Below, piece after piece: positions 33,925 through 46,438 of a DNA stretch of 64,000 nt (the stretch's first letter is position 1; every line of letters begins with the position of its first letter). The notes beneath the pieces are model-generated. The model did not search any database. It was not told the DNA's origin and saw only the letters and a program-made list of their open reading frames with translations. Origin of the DNA: Marsupella aquatica. Taxonomy: Eukaryota > Marchantiophyta. The stretch spans positions 25,358,001 to 25,422,000 of the forward strand of contig OZ316891.1 in assembly GCA_973895155.1 (NCBI GenBank), written 5' to 3'. The position numbers and the translations under genes are program-made.

Positions 33925-33954
33925 CACTAGTAGAAACCGGGGGGTATTTAGACC
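33925..33954 (+). repeat. Left terminal inverted repeat of CACTA F
   Basis: It starts CACTAGTAGAAACCGGGG and ends TATTTAGACC. It matches the inverted right end (50950-50978) with about three differences. Confidence 0.93.
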
Positions 33955-34320
33955 CCATTAAACGACTATTCAATACCGTATAGGACTTGGAAACGACTGG
34001 GAAGGACTCTAGTCCTTTATAGGACTGCGAGTCGTATGTTTTGTTACTATAATCAACTGAGTCCTTTATAGAACTGGTTTATAAGTCGTTTAATAGACTG
34101 GATTTTCAGTCTATTTTAGTCTTTGTGTGGGTAGCTTTGGTGAGTCTTTTTCAGTCTTTTATGGGCTGCGATGGTGAGTCGTTGGGAACAACTCAAAAGG
34201 TTATGGAGGGTAGTCTTTAAATATACTTTGTGGGTTTATAAAATGACTAAAGTAGACACTTTGTGGGGGTTTATAAAACGACTAAAGTAGACACTTTGTG
34301 GGGTATGTACAAGTCTTTCA
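33955..34320. repeat. Left subterminal repeat region of CACTA F
   Basis: Many short copies of AGTC-type units occur (GAGTCCTTTATAG, GAGTCGTT, CAGTCTTTT). A direct repeat around GACTAAAGTAGACACTTTGTG recurs between about 34220 and 34305. Related AGTCTTTT/AGTCGTTT units occur near the other end. In En/Spm, subterminal repeats bind the accessory protein TNPA. The same role is inferred here. Confidence 0.7.
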
Positions 34321-34825
34321 TGTCAACTGGAAATGAGTGATGAAGACCCCACTATACTACTTGGAATGAACTCACTCTTGTGCACAAATAACACATTTCA
34401 TTCATGTTTTATTGTGTACTTGGAATGAACTCACTCTATAAGGTCACCATTCACCATGTTAACATTAGAACCTCACACAAATTTTCAGAAAGCCATCTTC
34501 TATACCATGTACACTAATATGAATTCACAGATTCAAACATCATAGACTACAAAGAAGGTCACAAAGCATTCGTCTATACCATACACACTAATACTGAATT
34601 GATACAAAACAGATTCAAGTATCATAGACAATCACCATAGAGCCATAGTTTGACATCAATCACTTGTTTCATACATACAGAATTCAGAAATATCAATGTC
34701 ACACACAACGGCTCCTTCATCCTCTTTACCAAATGGAAAAATTGGTACAGATATTTCTTGGATTTTTCCAAGGCAATGTCAAAATGTAACACAATTCACA
34801 TGATTCTATCTACACTTGTATTCAG
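34321..34825. other. Spacer between CACTA F left end and second gene
   Basis: No gene. AT-rich, with a repeated phrase (CTTGGAATGAACTCACTC at about 34360 and 34420). Confidence 0.6.
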
Positions 34826-37800
34826 TCACTGCAGACTAACACACTCTGATGGCCAGAGCACAAGAGATCCTACTGCATCTGCAATTATTTCTTGAGGTGG
34901 ATCATCGTCTCTATTCGGAAATGGCAAATTACAATCAGATACAATCACTGTAGTCAACAACACTACTACATGGTCATCCGGGACCACTTTGCCATGGAAT
35001 TTAGCATGATCCGGTCGCAAAATGCCTGTACCCACACATACCTGCGAGTCATTCTCCCATGATAGAAGATTATGGACTGGCTCTGCTGTGGCTATCACCT
35101 CCACCTTACCCTGGCTGTTTTTCTTGGCTTTCCTGGGTGGCTTATACATGACATTATTCATACCTTGGTTGCGAGTCATGACTTTGGCACGAGTGTTTTG
35201 TGCTGGTGATCGAGAATTGGCTACACTCTTCTTCAAAGAATCTGCATCCATATTTGACACTTCCGATTGTGTAGCAGGATTTCCCTGCGACATCATCTCA
35301 GTATCTGCTAACATTGTACTTGCTTCAATTGAAGCATCTACAATCTTACTTGCATCCAATGTTGCTCCCAAGTTTCGACGTCGCTTCACCCTGCTCCCAC
35401 TTGGTTGAGAGTCTGTCAACTCTGCATCAACTACAATTCAATGCATTGTCCAACATAAGTGAATCACTCATCACATGTGCGCCATGTACATGTCACCATC
35501 CACAAAGTTGTCACTATCTCCTTACCATTATGAACAGCCTTCTTCCCCTTCTTTGCCATTGCCATATCCTCCATGTCTGCTTCTGCTGATCAATAAACAG
35601 ACCACAAGATTCAGGTTCAATCTATTAACCACTGAATTGTTTCTCAACAATGGTAGGAGAGGAATTTAAAGCATCAGCTTACCTGATACCTCCTTGGCTA
35701 TGGTCACTGAGGCACTTGGCACATCTTTTTCATTGCTCTTTGAATCACCTGATACATCAATCATGATGTCACTTCAATTCCCAGTTTATCCAACCAATTC
35801 TTACAGAAAAGATTACCTCCAACCGGCTTAAGCTTCACAAAACTCCATGCACTTTTCAAATGTAATGTACTGGATCATAGCAGGTTACCTGTCTCAGCAA
35901 CCTTTTTGCCATTCTGCTTACCGATTACAGGGTCCAGGTTCTCTGCCTCCACTCTTCCTGCATTCAAACCATTCACTCAATTCATGAAAACTTACTTCTA
36001 ACATTTGAACATAGGACACAATGAACAATGGGCCTCTCTTGTTTCAAAATCCTCATTGCATACCTGTGTCAGATTTGCCAATTCCCTTTTTTGTTAACAA
36101 GGGCACACTTTGTACAATGTTGCCCTCATTGTTTGGTTGGGAACCACCCAATTTTTCAATCACAAGCTTGAAATTAGATTCCACTGATGCAAGAAGGTTC
36201 GCTACAGATGCCTCCACAATATCCAAACGATCAGCCAATTTACTTTCCACTCGAGGGAGTCCACACTCTAATGACTTCAACCGTTCAGACATCTTTGTGA
36301 GAGTTGTAACAGTTCCCTGTCATAACACAGTTTACATATCTCAGATAATTGTCCCCAAGAACTGGTTGCTTACTTCCTACTACAATTCTTTCTGATGCTC
36401 AAGGCCAAATAGTCACAGAACATATAGAATTACAACATAATCACCTGTTTGGAAGTCACACTTGTCACCTCACTCCTTTGTTTCATGAACTCCTCTCTCA
36501 CTTCTTGTGCTGATGGTTCTTCACCTGTCAATTTCTTCTGCAGTCCACATCAACATACATATGAATGAAACCAAGTGTTGATTGTCCATGAAAATGTAAT
36601 AATGGTAGCAAGATGATAAGTTTGAGGCTTACTATTAGGCATGTCACTGCCTTACCAATTGTTCTTTCACTGGAGCATAACTTCCTCTCCCAGCCTGTGA
36701 AAGGTGTTTCACTTTGCCTCGAGCATTTGACATCAGTTCACTCTTGCTCTGTCCAGCCTCCGACATGAACCCTTTGATTAACCGTGTCCATTGATCCAGT
36801 TCCAATGATGGGGGTGGTGGCATTCTCCTGTTAGAACCATTGTCTATCCACATCCTTTTCAACCTATGCCTCTCTTGTTTCAAAATCCTCATTGCATAAT
36901 CTGATATGCAATCTTCAACTGGGCCCTTACCATCATTACCAACATAGTCCCACCGTTCAAGAATGTCCTTGCAGATAGCAGCCCAATCAGCTTTGTTCTG
37001 ACTCCTAAACTCTGTAATGCTCAAATCTAACCAACGCAATACTTCTCCTCTTAGGTCAGAATGCCAACGGTTCTTACCATCACATGTGGGAGTTATCCAA
37101 CCTTCGGAATTCACTTCTACTTTACCAAATTTGTTACTGTCTCCTGCCTTGGTACTCCCTGAAGCGCTACTAGGTGTCCCTCCACGGCCTGGTGTCCCCC
37201 CACGGCCTGGGGTCCCTCCACGGCCTGATCTCCCCCCACGGCCTGGATTGCATTGTCCAAACCTCCCTGGAGTCCCTGCACATTTACAGGATCCATTTAC
37301 AGTCACTTACATTAGGTAAGTATGAATCATAAATCCTGCTGCCAAATATACACTGGACTTCAGAGCAATTCTGCAATGACCAAGTTACCTCTCCCTTGGC
37401 GCATAGATGGTTCTGGACCACCTGTCCTATTGCTTTGTCTTGATGAATTAGGGCCGTTTCTCCCGCCTGTGAATGATTGCCGCCTATCTGAACGTGGATG
37501 GCCTTTGTTGTTTTCGTGATTGTCCCAATCAGAGTCTGCATACCAACAGGTACATGCCACACTCATGGACCTGTAAGATAAACTCTTTGCCCTAGCTACA
37601 CATCAGATAAGTCCATATTGAGCTAAATCTCTACTACCATCACAAAATCACTAGCACAAGGCACTTACTTGTCCAATCATCCTCCTCACCTGTCCATTGC
37701 CCTCTGTACCCGTCTCTACCACGCTCTGGGTGTTCATATTCATCCCATCCATCTTCTGCTCCATCATAGTCATCATCATAATTATCAGGCGTCCCTTGCC

Positions 37801-38011
37801 AATAACTCTGGCTCCTTCTAGGGTATGGATTATGTGATTTCTCTCTAGCTGCCCACCTACCTGGGACTTGATGAGGGCCCTGTGCATCCTGCACAGGTGC
37901 ATTTTTCTGTGAGCCCCCTGCATCTGGGTCTCCATCCATATCCAATCTTTCCTCTTCACCCCACTCTCCAAGCCCCATGTCTGTCTCCATGTCATCACCC
38001 TCTTCCCCCAT
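34826..38011 (-). CDS. CACTA F second gene, TNP1-like / Ptta-En-Spm domain protein, spliced
   Basis: The start is ATG 38011 (MGEEGDDMETD). Exons I can place are 38011-37669, 37535-37389, 37275-36656 and the last 35421-34826. Several small exons between 36540 and 35520 are less certain. An acidic N-terminus leads to an RGG-type repeat (GRGGTPGRGGTPGRGG), then the Ptta/En/Spm domain (WAAICKDILERWDYVG to SELMSNARGKVKH). A coiled-coil exon and a C-terminal domain end SLVLWPS, resembling the AVGTFVAWP region of plant CACTA proteins. It probably binds subterminal repeats. No stop breaks the exons I checked. Confidence 0.78.
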
Positions 38012-38188
38012 AGCTTCTGCACAGCACCCACAACCAAACAGGGAGAATCAGCACACTAAATTCAAAGTATCAATCAATTTCATGCATATCCAACTACCCT
38101 AAACATCATTCCAGGCAGCAATTCCCGTTCTGTGACTCTGTGCAGGTAGTCATCCTCAACCTCATACTTGCCAATCGCCAGCTGTTGC

Positions 38189-41100
38189 CTATTGCAAATC
38201 ATCAACCTCATCATATTCCATTTGCCCAGGTTCATCATATGTCTCTCTCAATGTTAAGGGGATGTAGTCAGTCCCTGCCCGAGTTGGAAGTACAGTCTCA
38301 TGACTAGGATGCTCGAATGCAGCATGGTCATCCAAACTGAACTCTACTTTACTTCCATCCATCCGCCTGTTCCGTGCTTGGCTATGGCATACCACCCTCC
38401 AGCCATGTGACTCCTCCACATCTGCAAAGAAAGCCTGTTCAACTTGGCTAGGGAAAACAAAAGGCTCAGACCATTCTGGTACTCTGGACCTAAAATTGGC
38501 CAACAAGAACCCATCATGATCACGCTTCATGGTGGCCCTTGGTCTCTGCCACTCTGATTTCACCCATGATCCCTTCATCAATATCACTGGGACACTTGTG
38601 TTACCATAATTCAACACCCAAATGTCGGTCAACTCCCCCACGTAACCCATCTTCATCCACCCCCTCTGTTCTTCAGAGGTTCTCTGCTCAAACACAGAAA
38701 TCAAACCACAATCATATGATACACAATGGTCACCCTGCTCATCCCTCACTCGATAATGATTTCCATAAGCTCTCATCCGTTTGTAGGTCAGAATAGACAA
38801 TCGTGGTGGCACAGATAGAAGATACAAATCCTTCTCCATATCTGGGTGATGTCTACTATGCTCTCGAATTGTCACCCGAATCCACTGCTCGAACTGTGGG
38901 AAGGGATCCTGCTGCCCAGAGTGTGCAGCTTTTTGCATATCATATTCCCTGCAATATGAGGTACAGGCATAGTTAGGTCTAAACAACACATGACAACCTA
39001 AGATCACCCTTGGAACAGACAAGAAGCATCACAACAAAGGCAAGTCAATTCAATCACTCACCTCCACCATGGTTGCATAGGCTCTGTGTTTGCCAGCACA
39101 TATGAATGAGCCTTGTCTCGAATCGCAACAGGCAGCTGAACAGCACGTCCCACACCTTCAACAACCTCGCCACTCACTCCATCTTCACCAGATTTCCAAA
39201 CTCTTGTCATAGCTTCACCAGACCCAGCCATGTACTCTGTTAGGAATCCCAACGTCTCATCCTTAATGTACCCCAATGCCATGGAAGCCTCTGGCCTGTA
39301 GTATGTTCTCACATGACCTTTCAACAACTTCATGTATCGCTCCATAGGGTACATCCATCTGGTACTGACTGGCCCATACTGCCCTAGCTCTTCTACCACA
39401 TGGATTAGGAGATGAGTCATAACATCAAAGAAAGCAGGGGGGAAGTATATCTCCAAGTCACAGAGGACATAAGCAGCATCCTGCTTCAACTGCTCCAATC
39501 CTTGGGGATCCCACACTTTCACACATATACGGCGAAATACATTGCACAGTCGAAGAATGACATTACGGACTGGTTTCTGCATGAGACCTCTGAGGCATAG
39601 GGGCAGAATGTGCTGCATCAACACATGGTAGTCATGTGTTTTCATACTGCCAAGTTTATTCTTTGTAATATGCTTCTTGAAGGCACCAGCATAGCCAGAG
39701 GGCACTTTCAGACAGCTCAATCTATACAAGAATGTCTTCCATTCATCCTGTGTGCACACATAGGGAGCTTGGAACTTGAGAAGTACATTGGGATTGCTTG
39801 CATGGGGCTTCAACCAAAGGTGAGGGCGAATCCCCTTCTGTTGCATATCAGCTCGAACTGCTCCTGTATCTTTCTCACCCGACAAGAACTTCAGCAAGCT
39901 CTCACAAATATTTTTCTCAATGTGCATGACGTCCACATTGTGTTTGCTGGGCTCGAATTCCTGCACTCCACAAAGCAAAGAATTCAACAACAGAAACACT
40001 AATTAACCACATAGGAGGATTGTAACCAACATCAATCCACCATTGCTCCAATCTAAAATTGCAATCATACAGGGGCTGGAGGCTAAGTACATTACCCTCC
40101 AGTACTCCAACTCCAAGTCCATCAAGGTCTGTCTTTTCACACCGTGTTTCACCACTGGATCCTCAGGTTCTCGATCAGTGGCACTTCTCTTGTCCCAATC
40201 AGCCTTCCTGGCTGCCCACCTCAGGACTTGCTCTCTGGTGACCCTCTGTGGTGGGCCACGAAGCTCTGTTTTGTTGTTGAAGTGTGCAATTTGAGACCGT
40301 GTGTGCCTGTAAGGATGATCAACAGGCAGATACCTTCTATGCCCCTGAAATTTCATACTGTGCAGGGCATGCGACCACTCACTTGTCACATTTTTCCCAC
40401 ATGGTGTGCACCCCACATAGCCCTTTGTCACTCGTCCAGATATGATGCCATGGCCTGGGTAATCTGCTATATCCAGCAAACAAATTGCATGCAGTCTAAA
40501 GGGGCTGGGTCGAAGAAGCCCCTTCAGAACATCATGGGTTAACACCCCTTCTATCCACAAAGTCTTCCACTCTTCCACTGCTGGAGCCAACATGATATCT
40601 ATGAATTGCTCGGTCACAGAAGCTGGTCCAGGGATTAACAGCACCATCATGACAAAAAACCTCTTTGTAGTCATCCATGGGGGAAGGTTGTAATTTAGCA
40701 GCGTAACCGGCCAACATGAATAACGGTTGTTTTTGTCTCCAAATGGGTTTACTCCATCCAGTGATAGACCAAATCGAAAGTTCCGCTTCTCTGCAGCAAA
40801 CTGTGGCCACCTCTCATCAACAAATTTCCAATGGTTGGAATCTCCAATGTGACGCTGCAGGCCATCACTGCTCTTGTTATCAGGAGTCCATGTCATCAGC
40901 TTGGAAATGGCAGGGCATCTAAACAGACGTTGTAGTCTAGGAATGAGAGGAAAATGACGAAGAACCTTGGCAGGGTGTGTACATTTCCCTACATTCTTGT
41001 ACCTGTGCTTACCACAATGAGGGCATGTCAATTTATCTGCATGCTCTTTGCGAAAGAGAACACACCCATCAGGGCATGCGTCAATAGACACATAGTTCAG

Positions 41101-41886
41101 CCCAAGGTTAGACATCAATTTCCTAGCCTCGTACATATTTTTTGGAATTGAATTACCATCTGGTAACACATTTCGGCGCAGGAAGGTCAACAACTCTGTC
41201 ACAAATATATTGGGAACATTGTGATTGCCACAGATGTTCAACAACAACACGACAAAACCCAGCTTGGAGCAGTTCGACCCCTCGTAGATAGGAATGCAAG
41301 CTTCTTTGATGTGTTTTGGGCCCCCAAACACCCACTCCCTCTCTGCTGCACCTTCCCCAATGTCAAAGTCAGGTTCAGCTTGGCCGTCGCCAATGTGTGG
41401 CTGCGGTTCATTGTCCTCTTCTGATTCCACTGTGTCGTAAAAAGCATCAAGGTCTTCAAAAATCTCTTGAACCATTCTTGGGACATCCATCCCACCGTCC
41501 TCAGTGACTGCCTCTGCATCTCCATCTTGGTCATCCACGTTCTCATGTTGGACCCCAGGACCATCCTCTGCACAGTCTATGTCCTGCTCTACGTAGTCTC
41601 TACGCCTAGCTGTATTAGAATCCACAAAGTCAGCTCTCCACTCTTCATCAGAGGAGTCTTCTTCTGCTGGTACATTCCAAACCCTCCACCGAGGGTGCCT
41701 TTCATGCCGCATCAGGTGAAGGTGCACAGTGTTCAAACTCAATGACTTGAATCCTTGGCACTGTGTGCATGGGCATCTCATCCTCCTACTCCTACCTTGG
41801 GCGGCCCGGGCTTGTTCACGCATCCACAATTTAGAATCATGATGCCTAATCCTAAATGGGTTGTGAAGAGGCAACCTTGGAGCCAT
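38189..41886 (-). CDS. CACTA F transposase (Tnp2 type), intact across three exons
   Basis: ATG 41886 (MAPRLPLHNPFRIRHHDSKL) begins exon 1, 41886-40096. Exon 2 is 39960-39062 and exon 3 is 38948-38189. All junctions are GT-AG and keep phase, giving 1149 residues without a stop. The order is a transposase-associated N-terminal domain (CPCTQCQGF), acidic linker and zinc-binding Cys cluster (CPDGCVLFRKEHADKLTCPH). The Tnp2 core follows (FGLSLDGVNPFG, YSCWPVTLLNYNLPP), then DUF4218 (FPPAFFDVMTHLLIHVVEEL, RWMYPMERYMKLLKGHVRTY). DUF4216 (VILMKGSWVKSEW, FVFPSQVEQAFF) ends the protein. It would cut at the CACTA ends. This is the most intact gene in the window. Confidence 0.92.
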
Positions 41887-42212
41887 CACTATACACACGC
41901 ACTCAGCACCCTGTCATTTTATTATGCAAGTGAAAAATACACTTCCTGTTAAGGATTTCACCCCCGACTGTACTTGCCAAAATACGTAACGTTCCAAAAA
42001 AACAAAAAAACAAAAAATATAGGTGCCTGAGTCATGTACCTATTCTCAAGTGAATGAGACAAAATTCCTAAATGTTTGAGGGTGTCAACTCCTCCGCTGT
42101 CCTCACATGTACTGCCTCTGCACGTACATCCATGACCATATCAGAGTCCAATCATGTATAGTCATAGACACAGGTGCCAGGTGCGAGACCGGTGTGAGAT
42201 GTCCTCATCTTA

Positions 42213-42782
42213 CTACCACATCAAATACGGATACCAATCTTGTTGTCGATGCCACTCAGCCCTGAGGTACTCAGGCATGTACATTAAGTCATCAAGGTCT
42301 AAACCCTGCTCATGCCATGGTGGTCTTCGATCCGTGCCTACAAGCAGTGGCAGCAGTGCCCTCCATGGTGCACATGTTGCTACCAAGTCCCTCCACTGGG
42401 TACTAATTAGTCTATATTTGCAGATATCTTGTGCGCCAGACACCACAAGAACCCTCGGCCAGACATGTGTAAGAACTATATCATCTGCCAAATCAGGCAA
42501 CAAGGAACCACCTACAGCATCGTGCTTGTCTAACTCATCTGCTGAAAAGTAAATGTCCTCTTCCGACTGTGCATCCTCATTCACCACAGCATTCACAACA
42601 CATCCAAGGTCTGCAGGCATTATCTCGGATGGAGCTACACTCTGTCTGGTTACCAATCCACACAAGTAAGCCCAAGCAGTAGCCATGCACGATGCAACCC
42701 GTAGGAGGACCCTACACAGGGCCTGACGGTCTGGAAGAGGCAGCATACCCACCAAAGTCTTCAGCCAAACAGAGCCCAGCAA
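42213..42782 (-). CDS. F-box-like fragment within CACTA F
   Basis: A 189-residue frame contains LPDLADDIVLTHVWPRVLVV, followed by CKYRLISTQWRDLVA. This is the pattern of an F-box (L-P-D-hydrophobic, then a V..W motif). The rest is not recognised. F-box proteins join substrates to SCF ubiquitin ligases. It lies upstream of and in the same direction as the transposase gene and may be a captured host piece. Exon limits are unknown. Confidence 0.45.
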   Translation of the reverse strand: MLGSVWLKTLVGMLPLPDRQALCRVLLRVASCMATAWAYLCGLVTRQSVAPSEIMPADLGCVVNAVVNEDAQSEEDIYFSADELDKHDAVGGSLLPDLADDIVLTHVWPRVLVVSGAQDICKYRLISTQWRDLVATCAPWRALLPLLVGTDRRPPWHEQGLDLDDLMYMPEYLRAEWHRQQDWYPYLMW

Positions 42783-42922
42783 GTAGATTCACAGTCACAC
42801 CCCACGCAGCAGGAAACAACAATCACTTCAACTGCGACCAACCATGACAAGATGAGTTAGTTCAAGGATCACATTTATTACAAAATTGTGATTTATACAA
42901 AAATATGAGGGACTCCTACTCC

Positions 42923-43771
42923 TCACTCTCTCCCACCTTTGCTAAGCATACATCTCCGCTGAATCTTGGAGGGCCAGGCCTCAAAAATATCAAAGTCCCA
43001 AGCATTCTGTCGCTTCCCTCTAGCTGCTGATTCCAGAAGCCAATCAGGGGAAAGCACCCAAAGATTGTTGTTCATGACAAAATCACGCACTGTTGTCTTA
43101 AAGAATTTTCTGCATATTTTCATGTATGACAGACCTACAACATGAGTGGAGGTTTCTGTTAGACTCTCCTCCACTGTCCCACCTAGCTCAACAACTATAG
43201 ACTTGTACAGTCTGCACTTAGTCTCCCCAATTCCTTCTTCTGCAAATACCACACTGAACCCCTTCATAATGGTATTTCTCTCCTTGCCATGCTCATTCAA
43301 TATAGCATCTGCACGCATAGGATGGTGTCCTATGTTGACAACAGGTCCATATTGGACAGAAGCAAAGTTGGGTTTCTCTGCCGCTGCTTCATAGGCTTCC
43401 TTTTCAGCCAAAGCCTCTACAGTGGCCTCCTCACTCTCCCACAACTCATATTGCTCAGTACTCTGTACACACCTATGTTTAACAGAATCGGTCAGCCAAG
43501 AGACTTCAACTACTTTTAGACCTTGGTTGGTAATGGCAGAATCAATGAAGGACCATGACCACTTGTTCATCACATCCAGCCATGTCCCCGCAACAACATG
43601 TGTAGTCTGTGGAGTGATGTCCTTGACTTCAGTCCCATGGAACTCTGAGAATCGTTTTTGTACAATTGGCCAACTCACTTGGGTGAACCCATAGTGGCCA
43701 GGAATCAAAATGGCTTTGATTCCAGCCAACAGAGGCGGGTGGTCAACATTTGTACGTTTCCTAGAGGCCAT
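42923..43771 (-). CDS. Two-BRCT-domain protein carried by CACTA F
   Basis: ATG 43771 (MASRKRTNVDHPPLLAG) starts a 282-residue frame. The first BRCT-like repeat (about residues 15-95) contains TTHVVAGTWLDVMNKW and VVEVSWLTDSVK. The second (about 165-270) contains KSIVVELGGTVEESLTETST, then HVVGL and LWVLSPDWLLESA. The conserved Gly-Gly and Trp positions of BRCT folds are present. Such domains read phosphopeptides in DNA-damage signalling. No stop breaks it. It is not a usual CACTA gene, so capture from the host is the likely origin. Confidence 0.7.
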   Translation of the reverse strand: MASRKRTNVDHPPLLAGIKAILIPGHYGFTQVSWPIVQKRFSEFHGTEVKDITPQTTHVVAGTWLDVMNKWSWSFIDSAITNQGLKVVEVSWLTDSVKHRCVQSTEQYELWESEEATVEALAEKEAYEAAAEKPNFASVQYGPVVNIGHHPMRADAILNEHGKERNTIMKGFSVVFAEEGIGETKCRLYKSIVVELGGTVEESLTETSTHVVGLSYMKICRKFFKTTVRDFVMNNNLWVLSPDWLLESAARGKRQNAWDFDIFEAWPSKIQRRCMLSKGGRE

Positions 43772-44489
43772 GTACACACGGGCCACCTAATCACTGCAGA
43801 CCGGAAGATAATGCGTTCACCTGATAATCGGAGGGCCCTTAAAATGCTGCGTTTATAACTTGGTCCAGTCCAGTCGTCTGGTGAGTCTCTGCTCCGATTC
43901 CAAACGGGAGAAATATTGGGACAAACGTACTAGACACCTGCAAGCATGCACTTCATAGTTTGAATATGTGCCTTCACAATATTGAAGGTGACAAGTGCAA
44001 TTGTTTTGTGATGCCACATACAGATGTTTCGTATGGGGGCAGACATTCAATGAGAATACAAAATGTTGGTACACTTTAAGGGAATTCTCGCAAATTAAAT
44101 AGCCTTGTAACTTATATGCTCATAATGAGAAGTCCTGATTTAATTTAAGCAGTGTCATGTAAGTCGTGATCAAAATGATTGCAGAGTTAAAAAAGTTCCT
44201 AGAGGGCTTAAGGGGAGATTTTGAAGGCATGTACCCAGGAACAAGTAATGAACTTAGGGTACTTGTTGCCTAAGCATCCTCTCCTACAGAGGTCCTTCTT
44301 CTCAAAATTGGAATGTCTGCAATCTCCAAGGTATCCACATCAGGTGCACTATGCATGTACATTATTCAGGTTCAAAGCCAAGAAATGTGATCTCTCATGG
44401 GAGTGTGCAAAGTAGGATCTATGGCATGGCGATGACAATAGAAGATCCATCGATCAACACCATGTGCAGAGTGATCATAGATGTGTCTG
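43772..44489. other. Spacer in CACTA F
   Basis: About 0.7 kb with no supported gene. Confidence 0.5.
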
Positions 44490-45053
44490 TCACAAGCATA
44501 GCCTTCGGGCTTGACGCTCCTTCAAACAATGAAAGTGCCACATGGTGGGACACCTAACACAGTGGACTATGTCCACCCAGAAATCTTCATCGTGCTGACC
44601 ACATGCCTTGCACTTATGAAGTGGGCAAGCTGTGGCAAGATCGGGCAAACATGAAAAACAAAAGAACCTCACACAATATCTGTCAGGGCATTTCCTAACA
44701 AGTGGTGGAGCATCAACAGAGCCCTCATAAGACCCCAACTTCCCACACTGTGCACACTTAGCCTGCTTCTCCAAACAATCAGTGCACATCCAGCCTCCTT
44801 GGTGTGCTGACGGGAGGCCCACCCCTGGACAGTTGTTTTCTGCAGCAAGGTCAGACTCCGGGTTGAGGTGGAAATGCCTCATGCAAGGGCCCTCACATAT
44901 GGCTAAGTCACCACCATCGTCACAAATGGCACAACAATGAGCTGCCTTCTGGAAAATCTGACTTGCGGAGAAGTTACTACCATCTGGCCCAACTACACCT
45001 GTGTTGCTCACCTCTGTCCCCCGCTTCTTGGCTCGGATTTTAGGGCGTGCCAT
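44490..45053 (-). CDS. PHD-type zinc-finger fragment, EDM2-like, in CACTA F
   Basis: ATG 45053 (MARPKIRAKKRGTEVSNTG) starts 187 residues dense in Cys/His. CAICDDGGDLAICEGPCMRH is very like the first PHD finger of plant EDM2 proteins, and CKACGQHDEDFWVDIVHCVR like a second finger. A third Cys cluster lies between them. EDM2 is a nuclear factor that acts on silencing marks and intronic heterochromatin in Arabidopsis. Only the finger region is recognisable, so it is a fragment or one exon. The EDM2 link is from motif memory and needs a search. Confidence 0.6.
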   Translation of the reverse strand: MARPKIRAKKRGTEVSNTGVVGPDGSNFSASQIFQKAAHCCAICDDGGDLAICEGPCMRHFHLNPESDLAAENNCPGVGLPSAHQGGWMCTDCLEKQAKCAQCGKLGSYEGSVDAPPLVRKCPDRYCVRFFCFSCLPDLATACPLHKCKACGQHDEDFWVDIVHCVRCPTMWHFHCLKERQARRLCL

Positions 45054-45722
45054 GCCTACGCATGAGACAGATAGTACAATTTAGCAGAGTGCACAGACAA
45101 TACAATTTAGTGCAGTGTACAAAAAGTACAGTGTAGCATATAGACTAGAGTGGCAATTGCTACTGCAATGAAATGTTCACACACATGTGCAGAGTAGACA
45201 TACTTTTTGGTTTGTTGAGCCCACACTAAAAACTGATCCCCTCGTACAATAGCTCCACCTACACCTCAATTTTGTGGCTATGATTCACCAAAGGAGATCT
45301 GCAACAAGATTTAATGCATTTGAATCACATATAACAGTCGTGACATGTAAAACAGGCATTTTTTGAACAGGATTGGTATCAAGCAGTGTGATCAGGGTTG
45401 TAATTTATACATCCTAAATAGGCTATGATAGTGAATGAGACAAATAAGTTAGGCATAAATCACTTTTTCCAGGTTATCACATGGCCCATTAATTCCAGTC
45501 TTTGAAAGGAGACTTTTAAGTGAGCTTGCTAGCCTCTTAAATTAGGATATTGTACTTAGTGCAGCCATAATAGGATAAGTTATGTACTGTTGACCCTAAA
45601 CCCTGGACCCAAAATTGGTCATAATTCAAAATCTTAAGTAAATATCCTCTCTGTTCAAGTCAAAGTGTTAAGTTATAGGTCAATGGTCTCTGGTTTGTGC
45701 ATGCGGTGTGACAAGTGGTCCT
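45054..45722. other. Spacer or intron sequence in CACTA F
   Basis: AT-rich, without a supported gene. It may be intron between captured exons. Confidence 0.4.
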
Positions 45723-46172
45723 CTAGAGCGTGTGATCCAAACATGTGTAGACACCAAAGTGACCGGTGGTGGGGTCTGGGAGGGCAGGACAAGTGACATT
45801 GCCAGGCACACTGCAGGATGGCGAGTGGTTCCAGATGATACATTGTGCTCTGTGAAAAAACCGACATCCAAGAGAACGGTCATCCAACTCTAGGCCAGAA
45901 GCCCTACAGGCAGGACAGTCATATTGGCAACTGTGCACACACCCTTGGGCCCTAATTTGTGGCGGGTCATGTACAAGAGACAGAAATAACAAGGATGTTG
46001 GGAAGGGTGGAGAAGCAGGTACAGGCCGACTGTAGTTGTTCCTGGCAACAACTGGGTACTCAAAGTACCATGCAGACTGGGCTGGAAGGATCCCAAGTCT
46101 GACATACTCAAGGCGCAACATCTCTGCCTTGCGTGCAAGCCGCACATGTTCAGCGTTGCGGGTCCTCACCAT
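45723..46172 (-). CDS. Unrecognised Cys-rich frame in CACTA F
   Basis: A 149-residue frame starts MVRTRNAEHVRLARKAEMLR. It has a basic helical start and a Cys/His-rich second half. I do not recognise a family. It shares direction with the PHD frame and could be an upstream exon of the same captured gene. Confidence 0.35.
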   Translation of the reverse strand: MVRTRNAEHVRLARKAEMLRLEYVRLGILPAQSAWYFEYPVVARNNYSRPVPASPPFPTSLLFLSLVHDPPQIRAQGCVHSCQYDCPACRASGLELDDRSLGCRFFHRAQCIIWNHSPSCSVPGNVTCPALPDPTTGHFGVYTCLDHTL

Positions 46173-46438
46173 AAGTGTTGCTTTTGTGGAGATGTCGTGT
46201 GTTCACGTCCTCTGATAAGCACCTTCGATCAGCAAGGTGAGCAGGAGCTGTACTTGCCTCACCAACAGCAACCAACCTTAAATTATCAGTTCCCACTCAC
46301 TGTGTCATTCCATTGGTTCCAGCTAGGGGTCACAATGTAAACATAGCATGAAACACTCCTAATCAACTTGCTTACAAACTACAATATCCAGAAAGAGTGA
46401 AAGTCTCACCCTCCAGTGAGCAGCAGAGAGGTAGTTCA

